A stretch of DNA of 64,000 nucleotides from Thermus brockianus (GTDB taxonomy: Bacteria; Deinococcota; Deinococci; Deinococcales; Thermaceae). Below are positions 16,973 through 25,194 of this stretch, in pieces. The number at the start of each line of letters is the position of its first letter. The first letter of the stretch is position 1. The translations under genes were made by a program, and so were the position numbers. Location of the stretch: NCBI RefSeq assembly GCF_001880325.1, contig NZ_CP016312.1:992001-1056000 (forward strand). The letters are read 5' to 3'. Below the pieces are notes generated by a model. It was not told where the DNA came from. It saw only the letters and a list, made by a program, of their open reading frames with translations, and made no database searches.

Positions 16973-18558
16973 CACCGCCTCCGGTACCGGGTGGCCGCTC
17001 CCCGGCCCACCCGCTCCGCCCGCCCCTCGCGAAGGAGCCGGTTCAATAGGGCCAAGGCGGCCCTGGGGCGCAGGCCCAAAAGGGCCTCCACCTCCCGTCT
17101 GGACCGAGGGGTTTCCAAGAAAGCCAGGACCCGCTCGGCTAAGGAATCCCGCTGGGCTAGCCGGTACCTGCCCCCTTCTCTCCGCACCAGACCCATGCGC
17201 TCCATCCGGGAAAGGACCTTCCTGCTCGCCTCCTCGGGAAGCTGCAAGGCCCGGGAAAGCTCCGCCAGGGTAGCCTCTTCCACCCTCCGCAGGTAGCCCA
17301 CGGCGATGAGGTGGTCCAGGCTAAAGGCCCCAAAACGCTCCTGGACCTCGGCCAATTCCCGCACGAAGCCCTCGTCCAGCTCGGGGTTGTAGAGGACCAG
17401 GGTCAGGGCCTCGGGGTAAAGCCGGTACTCCGGGGGCTCTTTGCCGTACTTGAGGAGGAGGCGGTACATCTTGTCCACCCCGCTTCCCGCCCGCTCCACG
17501 TAACCCAGGCGGTACAGGGCCTCGGCCAGGCGGGGGTTGCGCCGCTTGGGCGGGTGGCGGAGGACGTTCTCCGGGGTGATGCCCGGGGGAAAGCCCCCAG
17601 GGTTGGAAATCTCCAACCGGTCCCGATGGTGGTGGACCTGGATGGCGTCCCTGCTCTGCCAGTCCCGGTGGACCAGGGCGTTTAGGAGGGCTTCCCGGTA
17701 GACCTCCTGGTCAAAGTCCCAGACCTCGAGGCGGAACAGCCCCACCGTGAGGTAGCGCACCCGGTTCCGGGCCTGGATGAGGTCCCGAAGCCGCTCCAAA
17801 AGGGCGGGAATGGACCTTAGAAGGTCCTCCCGGAAGGTGTACCCCTCCTCGTCCTCGTGGAAGTAGTAGCTCACCTCCGCCTGGGGCAGAAGCCGCCTTA
17901 AGGCCAAGGGGGTACCCGCCAGGAGAAGCCCCGCCACCGTGGGCCGCGCCTCCCCCTCCACCCGCTCCAAAAGCCCCAGGGCGAAAAGGAGCTCCAAATC
18001 GGGAAGGGCAGCCAAGGCGCTCCCCCGTTCCTCCAGGATGCGCCTTAGGCGCAAGACCTCCACCGGGTCCAGGTCGGAAAGGCTCGCCGCCGGCAGGACC
18101 TGGGCGGTGAAGTCGGGTTCGGGCAACGCCTGGCCCATGCGGAGCTCGGTAAGGCGCCTCCCGTCCCAAAAGGGCACCCGCCCCGCCCCCACGGCGATGG
18201 CCGCCGGGCTTTGCGGCACGTGGAGGGCCAACACCCTTCCCCCAGGCCCCTCCAGCGCCTCCACGTAGGGCAAAAGCAGGCCTTGGGTGAGCTCAAAAAG
18301 GGCGTGGGTGACCTGGAGGGGATGGATGTCCGAGGCCCCGAGCACCTTCCCGTCCGGGCCCACCCCCAGGAAGAGGGTTCCGCCCTTGTGGTTGGCGAGG
18401 CCGGCGGCGTAGCGGGCCAGCTCTTCCGGCGAAAGGTCGGGGGGCAGGAAAAGGGTGCGCTCGTCCTGCCCCTGGGCCAGGCGCTCCAATAGCTCCTCCC
18501 ACGTCACGGGGCCCAGTTTAGCGGGATAGAAACCGGGGCGTGGGGTCCTAAGGTGCAA
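16972..18558 (-). CDS. AlbA_2 / HATPase_c_4 domain regulator-like protein
   Basis: 528 residues. The N-terminal AlbA_2 (Schlafen-like, PF04326) domain is at about 20-150 (SPEELARYAAGLANHKGGTL, FLGVGPDGKVLGASD). The middle holds an ATP-lid-like HATPase_c_4 region (REALLNALVHRDWQSRDAIQ, LEISNPGGFPPGITPENVL, NPRLAEALYRLGYVERAGSG). C-terminal winged helices follow (LAELSRALQLPEEASRKVLS; SRREVEALLGLRPRAALALL). Such proteins are annotated as ATP-dependent regulators or RecG-like, and their function is unsettled. The start is uncertain: TTG at 18558 or GTG at about 18507. It is coupled to trmL and divergent from amt. Confidence 0.75.
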   Translation of the reverse strand: MHLRTPRPGFYPAKLGPVTWEELLERLAQGQDERTLFLPPDLSPEELARYAAGLANHKGGTLFLGVGPDGKVLGASDIHPLQVTHALFELTQGLLLPYVEALEGPGGRVLALHVPQSPAAIAVGAGRVPFWDGRRLTELRMGQALPEPDFTAQVLPAASLSDLDPVEVLRLRRILEERGSALAALPDLELLFALGLLERVEGEARPTVAGLLLAGTPLALRRLLPQAEVSYYFHEDEEGYTFREDLLRSIPALLERLRDLIQARNRVRYLTVGLFRLEVWDFDQEVYREALLNALVHRDWQSRDAIQVHHHRDRLEISNPGGFPPGITPENVLRHPPKRRNPRLAEALYRLGYVERAGSGVDKMYRLLLKYGKEPPEYRLYPEALTLVLYNPELDEGFVRELAEVQERFGAFSLDHLIAVGYLRRVEEATLAELSRALQLPEEASRKVLSRMERMGLVRREGGRYRLAQRDSLAERVLAFLETPRSRREVEALLGLRPRAALALLNRLLREGRAERVGRGAATRYRRR

Positions 18559-18670
18559 GCTGTTAGGTTTACACTTGACACTTGCTTATGCTTTGTTTGA
18601 CGATGAGCACGCTTTAGGCATAAATAGCACCCCTTGTTTCTATAGCATTGGATAGATGTACACTTCTTCC
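18559..18670. other. A/T-rich divergent intergenic region upstream of amt
   Basis: This stretch is visibly lower in G+C than anything nearby. It contains one extra TTGACA at 18575-18580 without a good -10 at 17 nt, and a TAAACC near the leftward start. It plausibly holds regulatory sites for amt-glnK, but no defined motif was recognised. Confidence 0.4.
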
Positions 18671-18699
18671 TTGACAATGTGCATCAAAGGTGCTAGGCT
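18671..18699 (+). promoter_or_regulatory. amt-glnK promoter
   Basis: TTGACA (18671-18676), a 17-nt spacer and TAGGCT (18694-18699). The Shine-Dalgarno GAGGGGGTGG precedes the ATG at 18719. Confidence 0.7.
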
Positions 18700-18718
18700 C
18701 GCCCTCGAGGGGGTGGCC

Positions 18719-20056
18719 ATGCAGCGGCAGAAAACCCTTTGGGGACTAACGGCGGTAGGGCTTTCGGGCTTGGCCTTGGCGGAAGGAGTAGACGGGGCGG
18801 CCACGGCGTGGATGCTGGTGTCCACGGCCCTGGTGCTCCTCATGACCCCAGCCTTGGCCTTTTTCTACGGGGGGCTCGTGCGCTCCAAGAACGCCTTGAA
18901 CACCATGATGATGAGCTTCACCGCCTTGGGCTTCGTGGGGGTGGGCTGGGCCCTTTTGGGGTACAGCCTGGCCTTCGCCGAGGGAAGTCCTTGGCTTGGG
19001 GGCCTGGGCCACGCCCTTTTGCAGGGGGTGGGCTTGGAGGCCAAAGGCGACATCCCCCACCTCCTCTTCATGGCCTTTCAGGGCACCTTCGCCATCATCA
19101 CCGCCGCCCTCCTCACCGGAGGCCTGGTGGAGCGGATGCGCTTTCCCGCCCTCCTCCTCTTCCTCACCTTGTGGGGGCTCCTGGTCTATGCGCCCCTGGC
19201 CCACTGGGTCTGGGGCGGGGGGTTTTTGGGGGCTTTAGGGGCCTTGGACTTCGCCGGCGGCACCGTGGTCCACATCAATGCCGGCGTGGCGGCCCTGGTG
19301 GGCGCCCTGGTCCTCGGCGCACGCAAGGACTACGGCCGCCAGGCCATCCTGCCCCACAACGTGCCCTTCGTCCTCCTGGGGGCGGCCCTTCTCTGGTTCG
19401 GGTGGTTCGGCTTCAACGGGGGTAGCGCCCTGGCCTCCGGGGAGGTGGCGGCCTTGGCCTTCGTGAACACCCTCCTGGCCCCTGCGGCCACCCTGGCGGT
19501 CTGGGTCCTCCTGGACCTCCTCCGCACCGGCAAGGCCACGGCGGTGGGCCTGGCCACGGCCATCGTGGTGGGCCTGGTGGCCATCACCCCGGCGGCGGGC
19601 TTCGTCTCGCCCCTTTCCGCCCTGGTCCTGGGGGCGGTCTCCGCCCTCCCCAGCTACTTCTTCCTCCTCTACCGGCCAAGGACGCGCCTGGACGATTCCC
19701 TGGACGTCTTCGGGGCCCACGGCCTCGCCGGGATCACCGGGGCACTTCTCACCGGGGTCCTGGCGGAAAAGGCGTGGAACGGCGTGGCGGATGGGCTCCT
19801 TTTCGGCAACCCCGCCCAGCTTGGGGTCCAGGCCCTGGCGGTCCTGGCAGCGGTGGTCTACTCGGCCCTGGGCACCTTCGTCCTCCTAAAGCTCGTCTCC
19901 CTCCTCACCCCCTTGCGGGCAAGCCCCAAAGAGGAGGGCCTGGGCCTGGACGTGACCCAGCACGGGGAAGAGGCCTACGCCAGCGGCGAAGGGGCCATCT
20001 TGGTGCTTTCCGAGGCTTCCCCGCCCGCCCTCAAGCCCCTGGGAGGTAAGGCATGA
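18719..20056 (+). CDS. amtB: Ammonium transporter
   Basis: 445 residues, Amt/Rh family, an inner-membrane trimer conducting ammonium. Transmembrane motifs are ALAFFYGGLVRSKNALNTMM, the DFAGGTVVHINAGVAALVGA signature with the pore His, GWFGFNGGSALASGEVAALA, and DVFGAHGLAGITGALLTGV with the second pore His. The N-terminus GLSGLALAEGVDGAATAWML includes a likely signal-type helix. The ATG at 18719 is chosen because it follows GGGGGTGG; upstream in-frame codons overlap the promoter. It overlaps glnK by 4 nt, the standard amt-glnK pair. Confidence 0.97.
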   Translation: MQRQKTLWGLTAVGLSGLALAEGVDGAATAWMLVSTALVLLMTPALAFFYGGLVRSKNALNTMMMSFTALGFVGVGWALLGYSLAFAEGSPWLGGLGHALLQGVGLEAKGDIPHLLFMAFQGTFAIITAALLTGGLVERMRFPALLLFLTLWGLLVYAPLAHWVWGGGFLGALGALDFAGGTVVHINAGVAALVGALVLGARKDYGRQAILPHNVPFVLLGAALLWFGWFGFNGGSALASGEVAALAFVNTLLAPAATLAVWVLLDLLRTGKATAVGLATAIVVGLVAITPAAGFVSPLSALVLGAVSALPSYFFLLYRPRTRLDDSLDVFGAHGLAGITGALLTGVLAEKAWNGVADGLLFGNPAQLGVQALAVLAAVVYSALGTFVLLKLVSLLTPLRASPKEEGLGLDVTQHGEEAYASGEGAILVLSEASPPALKPLGGKA

Positions 20057-20403
20057 AGCTCATCGTGGCCATTATCCGCCCGGAGAAGCTCAGCGAGGTT
20101 TTGGAAGCCCTCTTCCGGGCCGAGGTGCGGGGGCTTACCCTAAGCCGGGTCCAGGGCCACGGCGGGGAAACGGAAAAGGTGGAAACCTACCGGGGCACCA
20201 CGGTGAAGATGGAGCTCCACGAGAAGGTGCGCCTGGAGATCGGGGTTTCCGAGCCCTTCGTCAAACCCACGGTGGAGGCCATCCTGAAGGCTGCCCGCAC
20301 CGGGGAGGTGGGGGACGGCAAGGTGTTCGTAATTCCCGTGGAGAAGGTCTACCGCATCCGCACGGGCGAGGAGGACGAGGCCGCCGTCACCCCGGTACAA
20401 TAG
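20053..20403 (+). CDS. glnK: P-II nitrogen regulatory protein
   Basis: 116 residues. It begins MKLIVAIIRPEKLSEVLEAL and carries the P-II C-terminal signature TGEVGDGKVFVIPVEKVYRI. P-II senses 2-oxoglutarate and ATP/ADP and blocks AmtB when nitrogen is plentiful. The T-loop reads ETYRGTTVKMELHEKV: Tyr46 is kept, but the uridylylated Tyr51 of enterobacterial P-II is replaced by Val. Control must therefore rest on effector binding, as known for Thermus P-II. It is translationally coupled to amtB (ATGA-type overlap). Its 3' end contains the hrcA -10 box. Confidence 0.96.
   Translation: MKLIVAIIRPEKLSEVLEALFRAEVRGLTLSRVQGHGGETEKVETYRGTTVKMELHEKVRLEIGVSEPFVKPTVEAILKAARTGEVGDGKVFVIPVEKVYRIRTGEEDEAAVTPVQ
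20396..20401 (+). promoter_or_regulatory. -10 box of hrcA (leaderless)
   Basis: TACAAT spans the glnK stop region, then AGGGGT, then the GTG at 20408. A leaderless hrcA transcript independent of amt-glnK is predicted. Confidence 0.5.
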
Positions 20404-20407
20404 GGGT

Positions 20408-21310
20408 GTGACGGCACGGCAGCGGGCCATCCTCCACCTCCTGGTGGAGGAGTACATCAAGACCAAAGCCCCGGTACCCTCGGCCAGGCTGGCCGAGGGA
20501 CTTGGGCTTTCCCCCGCCCTGGCCCGCTACGAGCTCATCGCCCTCGAGGAGATGGGCTACCTCACCAAGCCCCACGCCTCCGCCGGCCGCGTGCCCACCC
20601 GGCAGGGCTTCCGCCAGTACTCCCTTTCCCTCCTCCCCCCCAAGCCCCTGCCCGAAAGCGTCCAGGCGCGCCTGGAACGGGCCCTTTCCGGGGCCAAGGA
20701 ACCCGAGGCCTTCCTGGTGAAGGTGGCGGTGGGGCTTTCCGGCTACCCCGCCCTCCTCCGCCTCCGGCCCCGCAAAACCCCCAAGGTGCTCCAGGTCCAC
20801 CTCTCTCCCCTCGCCGAGAACACCTTGGCCGTCTTCGTCCTGGAAGGGGGGCGGGTGAAGGAGGCAAGGCTTCCCTTAGCCCTTTCCCCGGAGCGGCTTA
20901 GGGAGGCGGAGGCGGTCTTGGCGGGACCTTTTTCCGAGCTTCCCCCGCCACCCCGGGGCCTGGAAGACCTCTTCGCCCACCTCGCCCGGGCCCTGAACGC
21001 AGGGCTTTCCCTCTCCTACCGGGAAGGGCTGGCCGAGGCCCTAAAGGAGCCCGAGGCCCAAAACCCGGGCTTCTTGGAGCGCCTGGTGCAGCTCTACGAG
21101 GCCGGGGGGGAGGAGGTCCTCACCCCCCCGGGCCGGGTGGACGTGCGGGTGGGGGAGGTGGAGGGGCTTGCCCAGGTGCAGGCGGGCTTCGCCAAGGGGG
21201 AGTGGCTTGGGGAGCTCACCCTCATCGGCCCCATGCGCATGCGCTATCCCGAGGCCCTCTCCGTGGCCCTAGGCCTTACCCAGGTCTATACTGGGGTCCA
21301 TGCGGGTTGA
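20408..21310 (+). CDS. hrcA: Heat-inducible transcription repressor HrcA
   Basis: 300 residues. An N-terminal winged helix (TARQRAILHLLVEEYIKTK, PVPSARLAEGLGLSPALARY) is followed by the diagnostic HrcA strand GYLTKPHASAGRVPTRQGFR. The C-terminal half is a GAF-like dimerisation domain ending PMRMRYPEALSVALGLTQVY. HrcA represses groESL and dnaK operons through CIRCE operators and is activated by GroEL. It is shorter than the usual 340 or so residues, mainly in the central inserted domain. A matching operator-like repeat lies before groES at 44088-44116. It overlaps moaDE by 11 nt. Confidence 0.9.
   Translation: MTARQRAILHLLVEEYIKTKAPVPSARLAEGLGLSPALARYELIALEEMGYLTKPHASAGRVPTRQGFRQYSLSLLPPKPLPESVQARLERALSGAKEPEAFLVKVAVGLSGYPALLRLRPRKTPKVLQVHLSPLAENTLAVFVLEGGRVKEARLPLALSPERLREAEAVLAGPFSELPPPPRGLEDLFAHLARALNAGLSLSYREGLAEALKEPEAQNPGFLERLVQLYEAGGEEVLTPPGRVDVRVGEVEGLAQVQAGFAKGEWLGELTLIGPMRMRYPEALSVALGLTQVYTGVHAG
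21287..21292 (+). promoter_or_regulatory. -10 box of moaDE (leaderless)
   Basis: TATACT, then GGGGTCC, then the ATG at 21300. It lies inside the hrcA 3' end. Confidence 0.45.
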
Positions 21311-21971
21311 GGTAAGGCTTTTCGCCCTTTACCGGGAGCAGGCGGGGCAAGACCGCTTTCCCTTGGACCTCCCGGAAGGAGCCCGGGTGAAGGAGGCCAA
21401 GGAGGCCGTGGAGCGGCTCTTCCCCGGCCTTTCCCTCTCCGGGGGCATGGCAGCGGTGAACCAGGAGCTGGCCGGGGCGGAAACCCCCTTGAAGGAGGGG
21501 GACGAGGTGGCCTTCTTGCCCCCGGTGTCTGGGGGGCAGGACTCGTTTGGCCTCACGGAAGGCCCCTTGGACCTAAAGGCCCTGGTGGACTGGGCCACAG
21601 CCCCCGAGTACGGGGCGGTGGTGAGCTTCCTCGGCACCACCCGGAGCCCCAACCGGGGGGAGGCGGTGGCCTATTTGGAGTACGAGGCCTACCCCGAAAT
21701 GGCGGAAAAGGCCATGGCCCAGGTCATCGCCGAGATGCGGGCCCGCTGGCCCCTAGGCCGGGTAGCCCTCTGGCACCGCCTGGGCCGGGTGGACCCGGGG
21801 GAGGCCTCCATCGCCATCGTGGTCTCGGCCCGGCACCGCAAGGAGGCCTTCGCCGCCTGCGCCTACGCCATAGATCGGGTGAAGCAGATCCTCCCCGTTT
21901 GGAAAAAGGAGTACCGCCCGGACGGGAGCTTCTGGGTGGAGGGCTTCGCCCCAGAGGAACACCGGCTTTGA
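21300..21971 (+). CDS. MoaD-MoaE fusion, molybdopterin synthase
   Basis: 223 residues. The MoaD part is residues 1-79: MRVEVRLFALYREQAGQDRF, ending VAFLPPVSGG with the ubiquitin-like Gly-Gly. The MoaE part follows (about 85-223): GAVVSFLGTTRSPNRGEAV, LEYEAYPEMAEKAMAQV, VALWHRLGRVDPGEASIAIV, ILPVWKKEYRPDGSFWVEG. Together they convert cyclic pyranopterin monophosphate to molybdopterin. Thiocarboxylation needs a free MoaD C-terminal glycine, so the fusion presumably has to be cut after SGG, as reported for MoaX fusions. Next gene overlaps by 4 nt. Confidence 0.93.
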   Translation: MRVEVRLFALYREQAGQDRFPLDLPEGARVKEAKEAVERLFPGLSLSGGMAAVNQELAGAETPLKEGDEVAFLPPVSGGQDSFGLTEGPLDLKALVDWATAPEYGAVVSFLGTTRSPNRGEAVAYLEYEAYPEMAEKAMAQVIAEMRARWPLGRVALWHRLGRVDPGEASIAIVVSARHRKEAFAACAYAIDRVKQILPVWKKEYRPDGSFWVEGFAPEEHRL

Positions 21972-22192
21972 CCTCCTTCACCTTCCTGGCTGGCCTCCTC
22001 CTCCTCGTCCTCTTCGCCCTGCCCCTCCTCCTGGGCTTCCTGGCAGGGAGGGCTTTCCGGGAAGGAAGGGGCCGGGTGGGGCTTGGGCTTCTCCTCTTTG
22101 GCGGCTTCCTGGGCCTTCTGGCGCGGCCCAGGCCCTTGGGGTTCCTCCTCCTTCTCCTAGGGGTCCTCCTGGGCTATGGCCGGCTTCGCTGA
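21968..22192 (+). CDS. Small hydrophobic membrane protein
   Basis: 74 residues starting at TTG 21968, overlapping the moaDE stop (TTGA). Two strongly hydrophobic helices (SFTFLAGLLLLVLFALPLLL and GLGLLLFGGFLGLLA) are split by a short basic loop REGRGR, with a third hydrophobic stretch near the end. No family was recognised. Translational coupling to moaDE is likely. High Leu/Gly content makes the coding call moderately secure; third-position G/C is kept throughout. Confidence 0.6.
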   Translation: MTSFTFLAGLLLLVLFALPLLLGFLAGRAFREGRGRVGLGLLLFGGFLGLLARPRPLGFLLLLLGVLLGYGRLR

Positions 22193-22207
22193 AGCCTCGG
22201 GGCGAGG

Positions 22208-22213
22208 TATAAT
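22208..22213 (+). promoter_or_regulatory. -10 box of rlmN (leaderless)
   Basis: Perfect TATAAT, then GCGGGG, then the ATG at 22220. It is the cleanest leaderless-type promoter in the window. Confidence 0.65.
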
Positions 22214-22219
22214 GCGGGG

Positions 22220-23284
22220 ATGACCGAAGGGGTCCTCCGCCCCATCCTGGATTTGCCCCCAGAAGAGCTTCCGGGCGAGGGGTTTCGCAAGGCGCAGATC
22301 GCCCACTGGCTCTACGCCCGGGGGGTGCGGGACTTCGCCGAGATGACCGACCTGCCCAAAGCCCTGCGGGAAGCCTTGGCCCAGGCGTGGCGCATCTCGG
22401 AGTTCTCCCTGGTGGAGGCCTACCCGAGCAAGGACGGGAGCGTCAAGTATCTCTTCACCCTCCTGGACGGCAAGAAGACCGAGGCGGTCTACATGCCCTA
22501 CCCCAACCGCAAGACCGTCTGCCTTTCCAGCATGGTGGGCTGCCCCGCCGGGTGCACCTTCTGCGCCACCGGGGCCTTGGGCTTTGGCCGCAACCTCACC
22601 GCGGCGGAAATTCTGGACCAACTCCTCGCCATCGCCCACCACCAGGGCATCTCCCCCCGGGAGATCCGCAACGTGGTCCTCATGGGTATGGGGGAACCCC
22701 TCTTAAACCTCGCCCAGGTCCTGAAGGCGGTGCGGGTCATGCTCCACCCCAAAGGCCTCGCCATGAGCCCGAGGCGCATCACCCTCTCCACCGTGGGCAT
22801 CCCCCGGGGGATTTACCGCCTGGCGGAGGAGGACCTGGGAATACGGCTCGCCCTCTCCCTCCACGCCCCCGACGACGAGACGCGGCGGAAGATCATCCCC
22901 ACGGCCCACCGCTACCCCATAGCCGAGATCATGGAGGCGGTGCGCCACTACTACGCCAAGACCAAGCGGCGGGTGACCTTTGAATACACCCTTCTTAAGG
23001 GCATCAACGACCACCCCTGGCAGGCGCGGCTTCTGGCCAGGCTCCTCAAGGGAATCAGCGCCCACGTGAACCTCATCCCCTTTAACCCCTGGGAAGGGGC
23101 CCCGGTGGGGGGAACGCCCAAGCCCGGGATTTTGGCCTTCGCCGAGGAACTCCGGCGCCTAGGGGTGCCCACCTCCATCCGCTTCAGCCGGGGGCAGGAC
23201 GTGGGGGCGGCCTGCGGGCAGCTCGCCCTCAAAGCCCCCAAGCCCCTTACCTTTAAACTCCTTCCAGAAGGCGCCGGGCAATGA
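22220..23284 (+). CDS. rlmN: 23S rRNA (adenine-2503-C2)-methyltransferase
   Basis: 354-residue radical-SAM enzyme that methylates C2 of A2503 in 23S rRNA and A37 in some tRNAs. The iron-sulfur motif C-x3-C-x2-C is seen as [87 protein letters not shown] and the substrate Cys region [12 protein letters not shown] are all present. Length matches the family. It converges with the acyl-CoA dehydrogenase gene, overlapping by 32 bp. Confidence 0.96.
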   Translation: MTEGVLRPILDLPPEELPGEGFRKAQIAHWLYARGVRDFAEMTDLPKALREALAQAWRISEFSLVEAYPSKDGSVKYLFTLLDGKKTEAVYMPYPNRKTVCLSSMVGCPAGCTFCATGALGFGRNLTAAEILDQLLAIAHHQGISPREIRNVVLMGMGEPLLNLAQVLKAVRVMLHPKGLAMSPRRITLSTVGIPRGIYRLAEEDLGIRLALSLHAPDDETRRKIIPTAHRYPIAEIMEAVRHYYAKTKRRVTFEYTLLKGINDHPWQARLLARLLKGISAHVNLIPFNPWEGAPVGGTPKPGILAFAEELRRLGVPTSIRFSRGQDVGAACGQLALKAPKPLTFKLLPEGAGQ

Positions 23285-24416
23285 CCAGCTTGAGAATCTC
23301 GCTCGTCCCCTCCCCGATGCGGGTCAGGCGGGCGTCCCGCCAGTAGCGTTCCACGGGGTAGTCCTTGATGTAGCCGTAGCCCCCAAGAACCTGGATGGCC
23401 TCGTCGCAGGCCCGCACCGCCACCTCGCTGGCGAAGAGCTTGGCCTGGGCGGCCTCGAGGGCAAAGGGCCGCCCGGCATCCTTGAGGGCCGCCGCCTTGA
23501 GGTAAAGAAGCCGCGCCGCCTCCAGCTCCGTGGCCGCCTCCGCCAGCTTGAAGGACACCCCCTCGTACTCGGCAATGGGCCGGCCGAAGGCCTCCCGCTC
23601 CTTGGCGTACCTCAGGGCGTAGTCCAGGGCGGCCCGCCCCAAACCCACGGCCATGGCGGCGATGCCGATCCGCCCCCCGTCCAGGACCCGGAGGACATCG
23701 TAAAAGCCCTTCCCCCTTTCCCCTAAAAGCCCCTCCCCGGGCACAAACAGGTCTTCCAGAAGGAGTTGGGCCGTGTCCGAGGCGTTTAGGCCGAGCTTCT
23801 CCTCCTTGCGGCCCACCCTTAGGCCCTTCTCGGGGCGGAAGAAGGCGAAGGCGGAGATGCCCAGATGCTTCCTCTCCGGGCTTGGAGCGGGGTCGGTGCG
23901 GGCCATGACCACGTAGACCCCGGCCACGCTCCCCTGGGTGATGAACTGCTTGGTGCCGTTTAGGACAAAGCCCCCTGCCACCTCCTCCGCCCGGGTCTTC
24001 AGGGCCGCGGCATCCGAACCCGAGCCGGGCTCGGTAAGCCCCCAGGCCCCCAAGGCTTCCCCCGAGGCCAGCTTGGGGAGGAAGGTTTCCTTTTGCCGCT
24101 CGTTCCCCGCCAGGAGGATGTGCCCCGTGGCCAAGGAGTTGTGGCTCGCCACGGTGAGGGCCAGGGAGCCATCGTGGTAGGCGATCTCCTCCACCATGCG
24201 GGCGAAAAGGCGGGTGGAAAGCCCCGCCCCCCCATAGGCCTCGGGCACCACCGCCCCGAAGACGCCAAAGGCCGCCATCTTCTGCACCAGGTCCCAGGGG
24301 AAAGCCCCCGTGCGGTCCCTTTCCGCCGCCCCCGGGGCCACCTCCGCCTTCAAGAACTCCCGGAAAGGCCCCAGGACCTGCCGCTCCTCCCGCGTCTCCT
24401 CAAACCAGAGCTCCAT
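23253..24416 (-). CDS. Acyl-CoA dehydrogenase
   Basis: 387 residues, FAD-dependent. The N-terminal helical domain has [20 protein letters not shown]. The middle beta domain has [20 protein letters not shown] and [20 protein letters not shown]. The C-terminal domain has [40 protein letters not shown] and [20 protein letters not shown]. The catalytic base Glu lies in the GEGTSEI region, as in short/medium-chain enzymes. It catalyses the first step of beta-oxidation or branched-chain amino-acid breakdown. The ATG at 24416 follows a TATACT box by 9 nt. Confidence 0.94.
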   Translation of the reverse strand: MELWFEETREERQVLGPFREFLKAEVAPGAAERDRTGAFPWDLVQKMAAFGVFGAVVPEAYGGAGLSTRLFARMVEEIAYHDGSLALTVASHNSLATGHILLAGNERQKETFLPKLASGEALGAWGLTEPGSGSDAAALKTRAEEVAGGFVLNGTKQFITQGSVAGVYVVMARTDPAPSPERKHLGISAFAFFRPEKGLRVGRKEEKLGLNASDTAQLLLEDLFVPGEGLLGERGKGFYDVLRVLDGGRIGIAAMAVGLGRAALDYALRYAKEREAFGRPIAEYEGVSFKLAEAATELEAARLLYLKAAALKDAGRPFALEAAQAKLFASEVAVRACDEAIQVLGGYGYIKDYPVERYWRDARLTRIGEGTSEILKLVIARRLLEGV

Positions 24417-24425
24417 GGTGGGCCA

Positions 24426-24453
24426 AGTATATCACTTTCTTGCGAGGTAGCAA
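24426..24453 (-). promoter_or_regulatory. Promoter of acyl-CoA dehydrogenase gene
   Basis: On the minus strand, TTGCTA (24453-24448), a 16-nt spacer and TATACT (24431-24426), with the ATG 9 nt further on. Between the boxes lies the inverted repeat TTGC-N6-GCAA, a possible operator. Confidence 0.5.
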
Positions 24454-24492
24454 AAAGGCGTCAGGACACAGGGGCGTGCTAGAGTTTTCCTC

Positions 24493-25194
24493 GTGCTCCT
24501 CCTCCTGGGCCCCACGGACGTGGGCAAGACCACCTTGGCCCACAGGCTTTTGGAGAAGCTTGGGGAAGCCTACCTCCTGGACCTGGACCCGGGGCAAGGG
24601 GCCTTGCCCGGCACCTTCACCCTCTTCCGCTACCGGGAAGGCACCCTCACCCCGGTGCGCCGCTACCTCCTGGGGGCCACCTCCCCCGCTGGCCTCACGG
24701 CCCGGGCGGTGGTGGGGGCCTTGCGCTTAGCCCGCCTCATCCCCCGGGGAAGCCCTGCGGTGGCGGACACGGACGGCCTTTTGGACCCGGAGTTCCGCCT
24801 CCTCCAGGCGGAGGCCTTGCGCCCGGCGGAGATCCTCATCCTGGGCTCAGAGGCCCTCCACCAGGCCTTTGCCTGGCGCCGGGACCTCAAGGTGCGCCCA
24901 GTACCCCCCTTGCCCGAGGCGAGACGGAAAAGCCCAAGGGCGCGCCGGCAAAACCGCCTGGAGCGCCTCCTCGCCCACTTCCGGGAGGCGAGGCCCAGGG
25001 TCCTGCCCCTTTCCTTTCCCCCTGAGCCGGAAAGGCTTTACGGCCTCCTGGACCCCGAGGGGTTTTTCCTAGCCTACGGGCGGCTTTTGGCCCACACCCC
25101 GGGGGAGGGCCTCTTCCTCACCCCCACCCAGGGCGAGGTGGCCCAGGTGGTGCCCACCCGGCTAAGCCTTGCCCTTAGCGCACTACCAGGTTGA
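24493..25194 (+). CDS. Clp1/Grc3-like P-loop polynucleotide kinase
   Basis: 233 residues. Walker [20 protein letters not shown], then [20 protein letters not shown], which matches the G-x2-D-x-GK-[ST]-T and D-x-D-x-GQ-x5-G motifs of the Clp1 P-loop family. [17 protein letters not shown] and [20 protein letters not shown] follow. Family members phosphorylate 5'-hydroxyl ends of RNA or DNA. Bacterial forms are short and lack the eukaryotic N- and C-terminal domains, as here. The GTG start at 24493 is the first good one. It converges with leuS, overlapping by 20 bp. Cellular role unknown. Confidence 0.82.
   Translation: MLLLLGPTDVGKTTLAHRLLEKLGEAYLLDLDPGQGALPGTFTLFRYREGTLTPVRRYLLGATSPAGLTARAVVGALRLARLIPRGSPAVADTDGLLDPEFRLLQAEALRPAEILILGSEALHQAFAWRRDLKVRPVPPLPEARRKSPRARRQNRLERLLAHFREARPRVLPLSFPPEPERLYGLLDPEGFFLAYGRLLAHTPGEGLFLTPTQGEVAQVVPTRLSLALSALPG

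Noticed and set aside
18575-18603. Second TTGACA-based promoter upstream of amt
   Set aside because: No acceptable -10 box lies 16-18 nt downstream on the plus strand.
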